Program-made: the position numbers and the translations under genes
In this document: piece by piece, positions 24,801 through 36,150 of the stretch
Layout: every line of letters starts with the position of its first letter
Position numbering within the stretch: the first letter of the stretch is position 1
The notes under the pieces: model-generated
Databases searched by the model: none
The model's input: only the letters and a program-made list of their open reading frames with translations
What the model was told of the DNA's origin: nothing
Assembly: GCF_048771995.1 (NCBI RefSeq)
Contig: NC_133030.1
Span: 40,052,001 to 40,116,000 of the forward strand
Source of the DNA: Taeniopygia guttata
Taxonomy: Eukaryota > Chordata > Aves > Passeriformes > Estrildidae
Length of the DNA stretch: 64,000 nucleotides
Reading direction: 5' to 3'

Positions 24801-25271
24801 TTTATTTTTAACTCTTATTTTTTTGAAGTTGTGGTTATTTTTTCTTTTACTGAGTGGCAAAAGGAATTTTCCTTTTTGTTTCTGTCCCCTTAGCCCCCAG
24901 AAGAGTTTTTAGGGTTTTCTCTGGGAACCAGACCTCACTTAAGACCATCTCTCTGCCAGCTGGCATTTCTGTCATACATTCCTCTTGCTGTTTATGCCCC
25001 AAGACTGTTCAGAAATATAAATGCAGCTGCCCAGTTGCTTGACAATGTTTTATCCGTGGACCATGGAGGTGTAGACCTCTTACTCAGTGTCTGCACTGGT
25101 TTCCAGGTGTCCTGGAGCTGCTGCAGACATGGCTGGGGCTGAAAGCAATGGTATCCCAACTTCACAGGCAGAGATGACAGTCTCTGGACAGCTGGGGTGT
25201 ACAAGGATCTGGATGATGAACTTCTAGTGCCAAACTCTGGAGCACCCTGGGCAATCAGATGGAGCATCCTC

Positions 25272-25370
25272 CAGAGTCACATAATCATGGAATTGATTAC
25301 ATTGAAAAAGACTTTTAAGAGTTCAACCATTAACCCAGCACTGACAAGCCAACCACTAAACCACGTCCTT
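25272..25370 (-). mobile_element. CR1 LINE 3' end, minus orientation
   Basis: The plus strand reads as the reverse complement of a CR1 terminus: an ATCATGGAATTGATTAC-like start, then AAAAGACTTTTAAGAG, TTCAACCATTAACCCAGCAC, and CCAACCACTAAACCACGTCC. These match the known order of the last 100 bp of CR1 (terminal repeat, GATCTTAGAGGTC-type segment, ACTAAACCATGTCC segment). It is a short, heavily truncated copy. Confidence 0.75.
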
Positions 25371-27400
25371 AAAAGAAGGCAGCAACAGGGAAAGGCAACT
25401 AGAGGAATCTGAAGATTGTCCTCACTTTGGAAGGTCCCCAAGTGGTTGGCCCAGCCATCACTGAATCTGCTGAATCTTGGCAAGGCTTGAATGGGTCCCT
25501 CAGGCTTATGTTAGCAGCACAGTTATGAACAAGGCTAAAAGTCCCCTCACACCAAATGAGAAACTTGGGCAAAAAGGGAGGCAGAGCAGTGCTGTACTAC
25601 TCTTGTTTCCATCCCCTAGCACACTACCATTCAGCCTCAACCAGGGAGGAGGGAATGGACTGAGGAAGCAAAGAATGCAAGACAAGGAACTGGTTCCTCT
25701 TGTTTCCACCCTGCCAGTTCCCCACTAGCATTTTTCCACTAGAAGTTTGATTTCCAATTTACTGTGAGATTAACCCTTTGGTTAATCTCAGATCATATAA
25801 GGATGACTCTCATCTGTAAGCAGTCAACATGTTTAATCAAGGCCAACATGATTTTAGCAGACTGTAGAGAACACAGTGTAAGGACAGGAGCAATAACACC
25901 ATTCAGCTCCTTGCTCAGAAAAGCTTTGACCTTAAATAAAGTTTCCCCATAGTAGCATGTTCAGGAGGGTGTAGTGCTGCGCTCTCAGCTAGGTGATGGG
26001 ACTAATGAAATGTAGTAAGAAAGTGAAAAAGTCAAAATACAGCAAATTTACACAGGATTTGGAGGTCCACAACATTGTTAACTACTATTATAAATTATCT
26101 GAATTTTTTAACTGCAAAATTTTTGGTAAGAGTAAAGGAGGATGCCAAGAAGATAAACCCATGTAACAGTTTGGAAAGATTTGAGAATTGGGTGTAATTC
26201 TAGTCAGTAGAGTTACATTCTATTGTAAATGGGGGAGGGGAAATAATCACAGAATAATTGTGACCCTTCCAAGTGGGAGCTAGAGCACTGGGAGTTTGTA
26301 CTGGAGCAGAGACAGCCTGGGCAAACCAGTATATTTATTGGGAGAAATAAGTCACAAGGTGGCTGAACCAGCTTGAATCCCCATGTAATTTTGCTGGTGC
26401 ATTTGTCAGACATCTGCAGACATTGGCACATGCTGCAGCAAGAGCAAGGTGGAGTGATGGGTTCTACAGTTTTGGGCCTCACCTTAGAAACTGATCATAA
26501 ACTGGAGGCAAGTTTAGAAAGCTACAAGAGGGCTGTGCTGGAGGACACTGTGAGCAAGGGAGAGGCACAGACGGGCCTCCCGTCTCTCTCACAGGGAAAA
26601 GCCAAGAAGAGCCACAGGAGGGACATCACCCGGGGAGATGGAGCAGCGATTCCACATTTGTGACTGTAGGTTACTCCCCAAGCCTTCCCATCATGTCTGG
26701 GCCACGTCAGATGATGACACTGGGGGCCTGGAGATACTCCCTGATGCAATTCCAATTTACATCTTTTACTGGAAAAATGTTTGGAGTTTCAGTAACCACA
26801 TGTGCTTTCCCACTAGTACTCTACCTCCAGGTACTCCTGTTCTGGAAAAGGCATTGCTGGATTCTTCACCTCTTAGGACTGAGCTGGACATTCCAGAAGT
26901 GCACATTCCTACCACAGACTATTTTTGCAATGCAACAAAAGAAAATAAAACATTAATGGGAATATTGTTTACAAGGTGAAACTGAAAAAAACTATTTACA
27001 TACCGCTTGGAGGAGCAGTGGATCTGTAACCAGAGATCCAGTTATTCAGTGAGAAATGTATCTGGGAAGTTCCAGCTACAAGGGTAAAAAATTTTGGGTA
27101 ACAATCAAGCAGCCAGTCAGTGGAGTGACCTAACTGCATGAAAGCATGGCTCACTGGTCCTGTTTACAGTGGTTTGTACTAACAAAGGGTGATCTCTAGC
27201 CTGTGGAGTAAATAATCTAATCTGAGATTCAGTGCAGCCATGAAAATGGAGGAAAATGGGAGAGTAGAGTAATGTAAAACATGACTAAGGCTTTGCTAAG
27301 CAAATATAATTGAAGCACTTACACAGAGAAGTGGCTTGAGAGAGTGTGTTGAGCAGGTGGGAGGAATTCTGGTCTTGCATGAAGGCTTCACATCTTTCTT
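25371..27400. other. Intergenic DNA upstream of the INSM2 CpG island
   Basis: No gene recognised. Open frames around 26370-26980 overlap on both strands and show no domain or splice context. Sequence becomes GC-rich from about 27420. Confidence 0.5.
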
Positions 27401-28450
27401 CCACTTCTGGAAACCCCCTCGAACCAGAGGTGCCGTTTCTCTCTTTCTCCTGGTGCTCTCTACTTCCTCCGGCTGGGCGATGCTTCCAGCGGAGTGATTC
27501 CGACCGTCCTACCCTGGCAAGGGCTGTCTGGCCCTGGTCAGGCAGGTAGGCTCCGGCGCGGTCATTTCCAGTGCACGCCATCTCATGTACACTGCGGCCA
27601 GCGGGTCTGCGGGCGGGACAGCACCGTCCTGCCGCCAAACCCCGGCTCGGGAGCAGGGGCGGTCCAACAGGAGATGCTGGTACCGCGCGGTGGGGCCGGA
27701 GGGGCTGCTGAGACCCCGCTGCCAGTGCGCTTGTTCCCCTAAAAGGCGATTAGTGCTTCAGCAAGCACGGCTCCTGCCTTTCTCCAGGGGCGCACCGTCT
27801 GCCACCGGGCTCACGGCACCCGCGAACGGGCCGGGAGTTGCACCGGGGCGGGATGGGGGGAGGTTCGGGCGCTTGTGCAGTTTGCTCTACCACAGCCCAG
27901 TCTTGCCTCCCCTGGGCTCCGCAGGTTGCCCGCGGGCGAGGGTGCCAAGGGATCAGTCATGGCCACTACTCAGAGCCGTGATTTAGCATTTTACGCTGCA
28001 GTGGCAGCTCGGCAGCCCTGCTCTTGCATTGGGAGCTCACCGCAATACCGGAGCTTTCTGGCTACTTCTGGGAAACCTCCTGCTGTGGCTGTGCAGAAGG
28101 ACGGAGCCAGTTCCCAGCTCTGGCTCCCTTCAGCGGAAGGATGCGCGGGGCGGTCCGTGCAGCCCCGGCAGAGGATGAAGGCACCGGCACGAGCACCCAC
28201 GACAGACGCTCCTGCTCGAGCACCGCCCGGCCTCTCGGCCGAGGCAGCAGCGCCCGTGACCCAGCTCGGGGTCTCTCCCATCTCGGCGCCATTCAGGCCC
28301 CATTCCAGTCGGTCCTGCAGGGCGCCGGTGTGCGCTCCCGGCGGCGCTCCGCCTGCTCCCGCCGCCCGAGCGCGCCCGCCCCGGCGGCGGGAGCCCCGGC
28401 CCGCTCCGGCCGCCGCCGCCCCCCGCCGCCAGCGCCGGCCCCAACTCCTC

Positions 28451-28455
28451 ATTGG
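28451..28455 (-). promoter_or_regulatory. Inverted CCAAT box upstream of INSM2
   Basis: ATTGG on the plus strand lies 52 bp upstream of the TATA box. This is a common position and orientation for an NF-Y site in a vertebrate promoter. Motif and spacing are seen; binding is inferred. Confidence 0.5.
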
Positions 28456-28506
28456 CCGCCGCCGCCGGAGGGAGGATGACGCCCGGGCGGGAGCGGGCGC
28501 CGGGGG

Positions 28507-28514
28507 TATAAAGG
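28507..28514 (+). promoter_or_regulatory. TATA box of INSM2
   Basis: TATAAAGG sits in otherwise GC-rich sequence 57 bp before the start codon. It predicts transcription starting near 28537 and a 5' leader of only about 25-30 nt. Confidence 0.75.
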
Positions 28515-28563
28515 CCGGGCGGGCTGGCCGTGCCGCGCTCCCGCTGCCCCGCGCCGCCCCGCC

Positions 28564-29967
28564 ATGCCGCGCGGCTTCCTCGTCAAGCGCAGCCGGAGAC
28601 CCGGCGGCTCCTACCGGGCACGCCCGCGGGAGCGGGACCCTGAGCGGGACCCTCCGCCCACCCCGCCGCCGCCCCCGCCGCCCGCCGGCGGGGACAGCCC
28701 CGCCGCCAGACAGGGAGCGGAGGAGGAGAAAGCCGAGGAGGAGAAGGGAGCCGTCGCCGCTTGCCCCGCGACGTGGCCCCCCGGCGGCGGCTGCGGCGGC
28801 CCCGGGCTCACCCCGCCGGAGGCTCCGGCCGCCTGGGGGGCGACGGGGCCGTGCAGCGCGGCGGGGCCGCGGGCGGCTCTCTTCGAGCGGTGCCTCAGCT
28901 CCCCCGCCTCCGCCGAGTCCTTCCCCCTGGCCGCCTCCTTCCCGCCCGCCGAGAAGCTGCTGCTGCAGCCGCGCACGCCGCTGCCCGCCCCGCCGCTGCC
29001 GTCGGTGCCCGCGCTGAAGCGGCCGTCTCGGGCCAAGGCGCCGGCCAAGAAGGGCAAGGCCACGCGGAAGCTGAGCTTCGCCGATGAGGTGACCACCTCG
29101 CCCGTGCTGGGGCTGCGCATCAAAGAGGAGGGGCCCGAGGGCCGGCCGGGGCCGCCGGCGGGGCGCACACCGCTGGGCGAGTTCATCTGCCAGCTGTGCA
29201 AAGAGCAGTACGCGGACCCGCTGGCGCTGGCCCAGCACCGCTGCTCCCGCATCGTGCGCGTCGAGTACCGCTGCCCCGAGTGCCACAAGATCTTCAGTTG
29301 TCCCGCCAACCTGGCCTCGCACCGCCGCTGGCACAAGCCACGTCCCGGCCCCAGCGCCGAAGGCGCCGTCTCCGTCCCGCCGGGCAAGGAGAACAGCCCC
29401 GAGCGGCGGCCCCGCGGCCCCGCCGCGCCCCAGCCGCCGCCGGGGACCCGTCAGCACCGCGGCGGCGCGGACAGCGCCGGCGGCGCCCCGGCCGACCCCG
29501 GCTCCAGCCCCGGCCCAGCTCACGGCGGCGCTCCCGGTCCGGGAGGCGGCCCCGGCGGGGGTGCGTTCGCCTGCCCCTGTTGCCAGAAGCGGTTCCGGCG
29601 GCAGGCTTACCTCCGCAAGCACCTGGGCACCCACGGGGCGGCGCGGCCTGCCGCCTTTGGCCCGCCGGAGCGCGGGCCCCTCACCTTCGCCTGCCACCTC
29701 TGCGGCGCCCGCTTCCCCTCGGCGGACATCAGGGACAAGCACCGGCTGTGGCACGCCGTGCGGGAGGAGCTGCTGCTGCCGCCGCCGCCGCCCGCGGGGG
29801 TCCCCGAGAGCGGCGCGGCGGGAGGCGAGGGGCAGGGCTTCCCCTGCAAACACTGCCCCGCCACCTTCTTCAGCGCGCCCGGGCTGGCGCGGCACGCCAG
29901 CAAGTGCCACCCGCCGGAGGGCAGGCAGGTCCTGCTGCTCCAGGTGCCCGTCCGGCCGGGCTGCTAG
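28564..29967 (+). CDS. INSM2: INSM2, SNAG-domain C2H2 zinc-finger transcriptional repressor
   Basis: Intact intronless frame of 467 codons for a nuclear repressor of neuroendocrine differentiation. It opens with the SNAG motif [12 protein letters not shown], known in this family to recruit LSD1/CoREST-type corepressors. Next come a Pro-rich and acidic segment (30-62), a basic likely nuclear-localisation stretch (151-169) and the conserved block [20 protein letters not shown] (168-187). There are five zinc fingers: an atypical first one (C209, C212, H225), then C237/C240/H253/H257, C337/C340/H353/H357, C377/C380/H393/H397 and C428/C431/H444/H449. INSM2 rather than INSM1 is indicated by [49 protein letters not shown] and the end [12 protein letters not shown]. 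It is shorter than the roughly 566 residues I recall for human INSM2; the loss is in low-complexity linkers. The start codon is set by the SNAG motif. Confidence 0.93.
   Translation: MPRGFLVKRSRRPGGSYRARPRERDPERDPPPTPPPPPPPAGGDSPAARQGAEEEKAEEEKGAVAACPATWPPGGGCGGPGLTPPEAPAAWGATGPCSAAGPRAALFERCLSSPASAESFPLAASFPPAEKLLLQPRTPLPAPPLPSVPALKRPSRAKAPAKKGKATRKLSFADEVTTSPVLGLRIKEEGPEGRPGPPAGRTPLGEFICQLCKEQYADPLALAQHRCSRIVRVEYRCPECHKIFSCPANLASHRRWHKPRPGPSAEGAVSVPPGKENSPERRPRGPAAPQPPPGTRQHRGGADSAGGAPADPGSSPGPAHGGAPGPGGGPGGGAFACPCCQKRFRRQAYLRKHLGTHGAARPAAFGPPERGPLTFACHLCGARFPSADIRDKHRLWHAVREELLLPPPPPAGVPESGAAGGEGQGFPCKHCPATFFSAPGLARHASKCHPPEGRQVLLLQVPVRPGC
29450..29478 (+). promoter_or_regulatory. Split RE1/NRSE-like REST site inside the INSM2 coding exon
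   Basis: GTCAGCACC (29450-29458) matches eight of nine bases of the RE1 left half (TTCAGCACC). GGACAGCGCC (29469-29478) is a perfect right half. The gap is 10 bases instead of the canonical 2, an extra 8, which corresponds to the wide-spaced non-canonical RE1 class bound by REST. It lies in the low-complexity linker between fingers 2 and 3, where protein constraint should be weak. Binding is inferred. Confidence 0.45.
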
Positions 29968-31626
29968 GCCCGCGGCCGCCCCGGTGGGACTGCTCCGAGA
30001 GCCGGGGCTAGCCGAGCGAGCCCTGGCCACGCTGTAATTCCTATGGAAAGTCGCGGCTCTCACGGCTACGACGTCTGAGGAGCCGCCCGCTGACTGCCGG
30101 CCGGTGGGTAGCGACGCGCGCCCGCGCCGGCTCGGCGGCGGCTCAGCCCCCGGGCCGCACTGCCGGCAGCGCCCACGCCGGGCCCGCAGGGCAGGGAGCG
30201 CCGCGCAGCTCCCCAGCCGCCGTGACGGACGGGGGACGGGGGGCGGCCGCCGGCTCGGCCCTGGACCGGCGGCAACAGGCGAGAAGTCCCGGCAGCATCT
30301 GCCGAGAGGCGGGCAGTGCCAAGGCGTTAGATGGCGGCCAAGCGTCAGTGTATCTTCCGTAGCGACGGAGAGAAAAGTACGGCTGTACATAGGGTATCTA
30401 AAGAGAGGAATTATTTTTCGTGAGAAAAGGAGCCTGATCTGGTGACCTTGTTTTAATAGCCTTAGCCCCCGAGCTTCAACATTCGTGATGTACTCTGTAC
30501 TAAGGTAGCCGAGAAGGTAAATGTTCATATTAAGTCAGTGTCAAGTCACATAATAGCTAGCAAAACGTATGGGAAATTAATCGTGCTGTCTGCTTAATTG
30601 AAATACGAGGTGTTGATCTATAGCTAAGTACGCATCTCCTGCTTACTCTGTGCTCTAGCAACTGTGTGGTAGGCAAAACACACGTCTCTGGCAGCTGCCC
30701 GTTCCAAAGCTGCTCCGCTCGGTCAGTGGCTCGTTAGCGCGGCACGGGCAGCAGCCAGAAGGGCAGCTCGGTCTCACTAGGCTGCCTGAGCAGCGTGTGG
30801 CCCTGCCGGCCCTGCACCGCGGCCAGGTGGAAAGCACTCTGCGTGCGGCTCGCCTTTTCAGGCGGCCTCCGACCCCTCTCCTCTATGAGCTGCGCTTTTC
30901 ATGTGAGCTCCTCCGAGTCTCGTGAACAGCTGAAATTAGGACACGAAGCAGTCTTTAGACATGTTGCCAAAGCGCAGGTGATAGGCTACCTTCATCTCCC
31001 TAATGACACCTACCTTTAGCAAAGCAACCTGCGGTGTGTATTCCCTGGCTTTGACAGTGCCCTGGCCAAATGCTTTGAAATGCTGTTGAAGTTACCAGCT
31101 ACTGACACTTTAGCCAGTATTTGTTTGTTTGTGTATTTATTTATTTACTTATTTATTTTTCTATGAGTGCTTGTTTCTAAATGTGACAGCAGATGAGGCT
31201 AAAAATAAGGGCAAGAAAATTCAGTAAAAGATTTAAAAGAAAGCTCATGCCCTTCTTGAATTCAGCAGGGCAAAGTGGGTCAGCTGGTGACTTCTGAAGA
31301 ACCAAATTGATCCAGTCGTAGTCTTTGTTCTAACACTCTCATACGAGCATGCAAAACATTTCAATCTCTCAATTAGCATCCTCTAAAGCAATTATTTCTG
31401 TGGTTTTATATTTTGCTAGATGTATCATGCCCAAAGGATGCAAGCAAGCGATAAGTGCTTTACGTTAAATGTGCTTCACGGACTTTGTCGTTTTAGTTCC
31501 AGAACCTGGAAAAGTGAATTAATAAAATATAACCTATTGCAGCCAAGATTTGCTTTCTGACAAAGGAGGCTAAACCTGCAACTCACTAATATGCCAAAAA
31601 TAAAGCATGTTAATTTAAGTTGTGCA
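29968..31626 (+). other. INSM2: INSM2 3' UTR (extent inferred)
   Basis: After the stop codon the sequence stays non-coding, and AATAAA signals occur at 31521-31526 and 31599-31604 on the plus strand. The transcript end is therefore probably near 31540 or 31620, giving a 3' UTR of about 1.6 kb. It contains a Pumilio-type TGTACATA at 30384-30391 and four ATTTA pentamers between 31135 and 31155. A second modest GC-rich patch lies at 30660-30900. The transcript end itself is not proven by sequence. Confidence 0.45.
31135..31155 (+). promoter_or_regulatory. AU-rich element in the putative INSM2 3' UTR
   Basis: ATTTA pentamers at 31135-31139, 31139-31143, 31143-31147 and 31151-31155, within a longer T-rich stretch. 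Overlapping pentamers of this type are the class II AU-rich element that promotes mRNA decay, if the transcript extends this far. Confidence 0.4.
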
Positions 31627-32124
31627 TTTTTCTGTCATTTGTTGACAACAGAGACATAGGTAAAAATGCCTGGAGAAAGTCACTAGTTTTTGTTTTTTTT
31701 AAAATCATGTTTCCTCTTTCTCTCCTTGTGTAGTCAAAGATGAAGGGCTCCAGATCACACAAACATGATGATTATTAACTCATGCTACAATTAGCACTTG
31801 AACAACCAGCCTGCCAGAGGCAACAGCCTATGCTTTGTATTATCTGCTGAGCTACATGCCATGTATTTACTAGATCTGGAGAAAAGTTTTCAGTAGGGCA
31901 TCCTTGAGAACTTGTGTGTACTTTTTAATACAAAGGAAAACTAAGCTGTGTATTGCATTTAACTGCTCCATGTGCATGTAATACACAATTCTTCTATAAA
32001 TTGGACTAAGAATCTAATCAGTGAGGTGAATAACTAATATACAAAAGGTGGTAAGAATAATTTTATTGGATTATTAAATAGCATGTCTTCTCTTCAACCA
32101 TTACAAATTTGTAGATACTACATG
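31627..32124. other. Spacer between the convergent 3' ends
   Basis: AT-rich interval of about 500 bp between the last plus-strand poly(A) signal of INSM2 and the likely 3' end of RALGAPA1. No gene seen. A further minus-strand AATAAA at 32067-32062 could extend the RALGAPA1 UTR slightly. Confidence 0.4.
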
Positions 32125-33246
32125 AATGACAATACATAATTTCTTTTTTTATTGTTGCCCATATATTTACACATGCAGTTAGTACCGATGCCATGCTACA
32201 TTTTGTTAACAGCATTTTGTTGTTTACTAGACTCAAAATGTGAGCATTTAATTTTTGTAGGAAAATACCTCTGGGTGGGTGGAACTCGTGTACTAATCTG
32301 CGCTCACAAGGTTGAACTTATTAGCATTTCAGGCCAGGCTCCCGGAGCATGTTCCCTTTTCTTCCCTAGTACCCATCATCACAGCAATGAATTTCTATCA
32401 GGAAAGTGTTTGTTTGTTTTTTAATTTTTTTTAATGTAAGAATAAAGAATATACATCTAGATGAAACAGCATAATGATAATGGCTAAAACTCATGAAACT
32501 CAATGGCATTTACTACTGATACCACTTGGAAAAGCAAACATTATAAAAATATTTGGAAGCTGAGCATAAATAGAATTTCAGGACAGTGATTTTTTTTTTC
32601 TGGCATAGATTATCTGCAGAATTATGAAATGATACATTGCTTTATGATGAAAGAGTGCTATGACCAAATTATCTCATTTGGATTCTGTGATACTTGAAAC
32701 GCCATTGAACTATTTTATTCTCAACATAAATAATCTGTACACATTTTGTGCATTAACATTGTGACATCTGACAAAGACTTTACAAATGCAACTTCAATTT
32801 AAAATTGTACATTCATTTTCAAATTGTACATATTTCTTTCTTTGTTACAGAGAAAATTGCAATGGGGCACAATAAATATAGTGTAATCCAACTGCAGTCT
32901 CCAATTCCATGTTGACTCAAGATCAACCAGAGTTAAAACCCAAAGTTAATCATCCATAATCATCCAAGTAGGTAAAAGGTGCAGAGTACAAACTGCACTG
33001 CAAAGAAAAAAAAAAAAGGCAGACTGGAGTTTGATAAAAAAAACCAAAGCTAAAATATTAAAGTAAATTCCAGTGTCACTGTTTAAAATAAACATACAGA
33101 AAAGGAGTATGCAGGGCATGGGTGCACACACATGAAACATTATCCTCGAATGAAAGGCGTGAGCATAAAAAAACCCAAAAGGCGGTGAGTCGCTGCGGGA
33201 AGGGTGGCCAGTGCTCTTCACTAGAAAGCTGCAGGCATCTTGCCAC
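32125..33246 (-). other. RALGAPA1: RALGAPA1 3' UTR (extent inferred)
   Basis: Sequence downstream of the RALGAPA1 stop on the minus strand. Minus-strand AATAAA signals occur at 32719-32714, 32153-32148 and 32067-32062. The second gives a UTR of about 1.1 kb and is preceded by a Pumilio-type TGTAAATA at 32171-32164. Which signal is used cannot be read from sequence. Confidence 0.45.
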
Positions 33247-33401
33247 TTAGGACTTGTTGGCTGAGCCAGAGGAGCGGCGCAGTTTCATGGACATGCGGCT
33301 CTTGCTAGTCCGAGGAGACATTGGAGAGGCTAAGTCTGTTCCATCCACCTGTGCTGTTGCTGCTGCTGGAGTTTCTCCCGGCTGAGTCTCTGGGCAGAAG
33401 C
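33247..33401 (-). CDS. RALGAPA1: RALGAPA1 terminal coding exon
   Basis: Last coding exon of the catalytic alpha-1 subunit of the Ral GTPase-activating complex, which inactivates RalA/RalB and acts downstream of Akt. The minus strand has a good acceptor (pyrimidine tract then CTGCAG, AG at 33403-33402). Two bases complete a split glycine codon, then 50 residues and TAA at 33249-33247 follow. The end reads SPMSPRTSKSRMSMKLRRSS and then GSANKS, the basic, serine-rich tail of the long RalGAP alpha-1 isoform as I recall it. The two-base phase exactly matches the one-base overhang of the exon at 45083. It lies beyond the RapGAP domain, so it is a regulatory tail; its Ser/Arg clusters are plausible kinase or 14-3-3 sites. 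RALGAPA2 was considered, but INSM2 next door and the upstream exon favour RALGAPA1. Confidence 0.88.
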
Positions 33402-35079
33402 CTGCAGAGGACAGCAAGAACCAGACGGGTCAGTGCTGCCTTCTGCACTCGCAGCACAGGCTCTCACAGCAAGGGGCAGAGAGGAATTTCAGTGCTGCTG
33501 TCACTGCCACAGCATCTCCTAGCCCTTTAACAGCTGTGGGTGATGGTATTGCTCACAAAATTAGGAACTGCCACAAAATCCACCCCAACAGAAAAAATGA
33601 TTCCAGAAACCACTGAGCTATGGGACTGCAGAACCCCCTTGCTCTGAGCAATTGAGGCAGCACTGAAGTGGGCAACATTCTCCTGCTAACCAGGAAAACA
33701 AATAGTTCCAGTTCCCTTCAGGGATGGGGAATCATTAGTCAAATCACAACCCAGAAGAATCCAGTCTTTAATGAGAACATGAAGGTTAACAGCTCATTGC
33801 ACATGAAGGGAGCTCTAGGAATGCTGCTGAAGAGGTGGAGTGAATTGGGGGCTGACTGAGAGAGCAAAACATCTTCTCCCATACCAACTTTAGTTTGTGC
33901 TTCAAAAGGCAAATTCCTACAGGGCCCACAAGGCAGAAGCTTGAACAGATTGTACTAACTGGATGCACTATATGTTAATGTTTCTTTGTAAAAGGAACAA
34001 GATGAATTTGAGACAATGATACATAATTCATTAGCCCAGTGCCCAGAGCTATGCTCCAGTGGCCCCAGAGTCCTCACTGGAAGTGGACAAAGCTCTTTCC
34101 TACAAACAGCCTGTCTCCAAATCTTCTTCCATAGAGGTACAAAAGGAAAAGGAGAAAATATGAAATCAAAATTACATTCTCCTTCCCATGCTGTAGAAAA
34201 TTAATATTATGAACTCCCATCCATAAAACTAAACTGCGTTTTCATTAGCCATTTACAGCCACTGACAGTGTGATTGAACTCATCTACCTCAGTTGCCTCT
34301 GAAGGCTTCTAACCCATATAATTTAGGGACAGAAGCCTGGTCCTGCAGGTGTCAATGGGGAAACTCCTGCAGACTGCAGTAAGCCAGAAATCACTTGCTA
34401 TTTCTTCCACATCATGCTATTACTGGTAATTCTTTAAAATAATAATGCAATAATCAGAACTGAAGATCTCTCTGCCTCGGTATACATTTCACATATAAAG
34501 GGTGCAAAAATCATTCAAAACTGGTTATGATTTATCCTGAAAGATTCCTCTAAAATCAAATGAGGTCATAAGGTAAGAAATCTAGGAGCAAATTTAAAAG
34601 ATTGTCATAAACCTGTGGTATTTAGCAATCTGGCTGTTCTTGCCTGGTACCTCACCTGCCTGCTCCAGAGCAAGAGCACGGTACTTTCTATCTTCAAACT
34701 GACATGACCCATCAGAGTTACAGGGGAGAGAAAGGGCTGTTATTTGTTCCCCAGCTGGTGACAGTAATTTTGTTCATGAACTAGGTACTTCACTGCCAAA
34801 CAATCTGGAAAAGCATGATAATGCCTGACTCACTGTGCCTTATAGAAAAAGGCAAGCAGGGAAACATGCATTCGCATTTTCTGAAATTCTATCTTGTTCT
34901 GATTTTACAAGAAATTAAAGCATTTCAAATGGTGGAGATTAGAGAATAGAAAATAACCGTTGTTGTTTTGCACAGCATACCATTCACAGCTAGCGTGAAA
35001 GACCTTCCGTTTCAAGCCTTTGCCCTTTACCTTGATGTGGCCAATGCTTTCTAGTGGAGGTTTTGGAAGGAGAAGAAAT

Positions 35080-35170
35080 ATCACAGCATTTCTTTCTTTG
35101 TTGAGAATGAAGAAGTGATGAGGAAGGAGGAGTGGAAAGAAGTGAGGAAGGGGGGAGGAGAAAAGATAAA
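35080..35170. repeat. Purine-rich low-complexity tract
   Basis: Plus strand dominated by G and A (GAAGAAGTGATGAGGAAGG and the following GGAAGGGGGGAGGAG). No unit repeats perfectly. Confidence 0.6.
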
Positions 35171-36145
35171 AGATAACAGGTGTGAGACATGAGACACGAA
35201 CCGCAGAGATTGAAGGGTATTAACAGATGAGCACAGAAAACGGAATTTCGAATTTCATTATGCAATTGCTGCTCATGCTACAGGTTAAAGAGAGTGATGA
35301 GTTAGTTATGTGCAATGAAGCAACAGCTCTGAAATACGGCATCATACTTACCAACTAAGCATTACAAGAAAAAAAAAAAGGAAGGGAGAGAGAAAGAAAA
35401 GAATTCTATAACATTATCCAGATCCAACAACCTTATTAATAGTAACTGAGATACATCCTAAACACTGTCTGAAATGCTTGTTTAACATTGGTGAAAACAC
35501 ATGAATACTCACACACATACACACAACTGATAAGGAAAAACAAATGGCAACTTGATATATGGCTTCTGTTCTCCAGCTGTTTCACAGTACTGAATATGTT
35601 AAAATTATAGCCAGTCTTAACATGAGACTCCTGAAATCATGTAAAGAAGCAAAAGCAGCTAGTTTTAAGCTAGTTAGTCTGCATTGAAAGGTTAAACCCT
35701 AGTGTGAAATTTTATCATGGGTTGTTGGATAAAGAAAACCTCAGTCTGCCCCATTATTTCAAGTAAAGTATTATTCCAGTTGTAGCCTAAAATTTTATTT
35801 CTAATTCCTGTGGACAGAAGAACAAATTCACATATAACATTTTTTAAAAAGAAACTTAGAGCTATTGAAGAACAGAAGTCATGTAAAGTGATTTTCACAT
35901 CTGAACATATCACACCAGAAGAGTGAAGAACAACAGCACTTAAAATATATTTAAAATCTGACAGAAACTAACAGATTAATTAGTAACTAAGTTTCTTTGG
36001 ATTTTAGATTACCATATATATACATACATACGCTCATACACACATGTGGATATTAAATGTGGTATATAAAATTTTTGCGGGTTTTGCTTCCCTTTCCGAA
36101 TTTAAAAATTTTCAGTATAAAATGTTATTATCTTTATAACTCTCC

Positions 36146-36150
36146 ACAAT
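36146..36150. repeat. Possible ERVL target-site duplication, left
   Basis: ACAAT precedes the 5' LTR and recurs at 39388-39392 after the 3' LTR. Five bases is the duplication length typical of ERVL. The LTR terminus itself ends in ACA, so the right-hand boundary is ambiguous by about three bases. Confidence 0.5.

Larger units (their letters stand above)
17621..25271. other. Intergenic DNA with microsatellites, no gene recognised
   Basis: No exon supported. Simple repeats at 19632-19652, 19976-20015 and 21852-21884 are listed separately. The 21540-21790 interval is dense in TAAT/ATTA cores and resembles a developmental enhancer in texture. Open frames at 22470-23130 overlap on both strands and carry no domain. 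Confidence 0.5.
27420..30330. promoter_or_regulatory. CpG island covering the INSM2 promoter and coding exon
   Basis: Base composition changes abruptly at about 27420 to strongly GC- and CpG-rich sequence and returns to average at about 30330-30400. The island spans about 1.1 kb of upstream sequence, the whole single coding exon and the first 350 bp of 3' UTR. This is typical of intronless developmental transcription-factor genes and explains the very long spurious antisense open frames here. Confidence 0.85.

Noticed and set aside
27875..29017. Plus-strand open frame of 380 codons overlapping the INSM2 start in another frame
   Set aside because: Arg/Pro/Ala-rich translation of GC-rich sequence. 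The SNAG and zinc-finger frame is the real one.
28564..29967. Identification as INSM1
   Set aside because: SNAG and fingers are shared by both paralogues, but the linker and C-terminal blocks match INSM2, and the neighbour is RALGAPA1 rather than RALGAPA2.
27991..30528. Minus-strand open frame of 845 codons across the INSM2 locus
   Set aside because: It is antisense to the clearly conserved INSM2 exon. Length is due to extreme GC content with few stop codons, and it has low-complexity composition with no domain.
35023..35056. Possible short exon on the minus strand ending CATCAAG|GTAAAG
   Set aside because: The exons at 45083 and 33401 already join in phase and reproduce the expected tail, so no exon is needed here.
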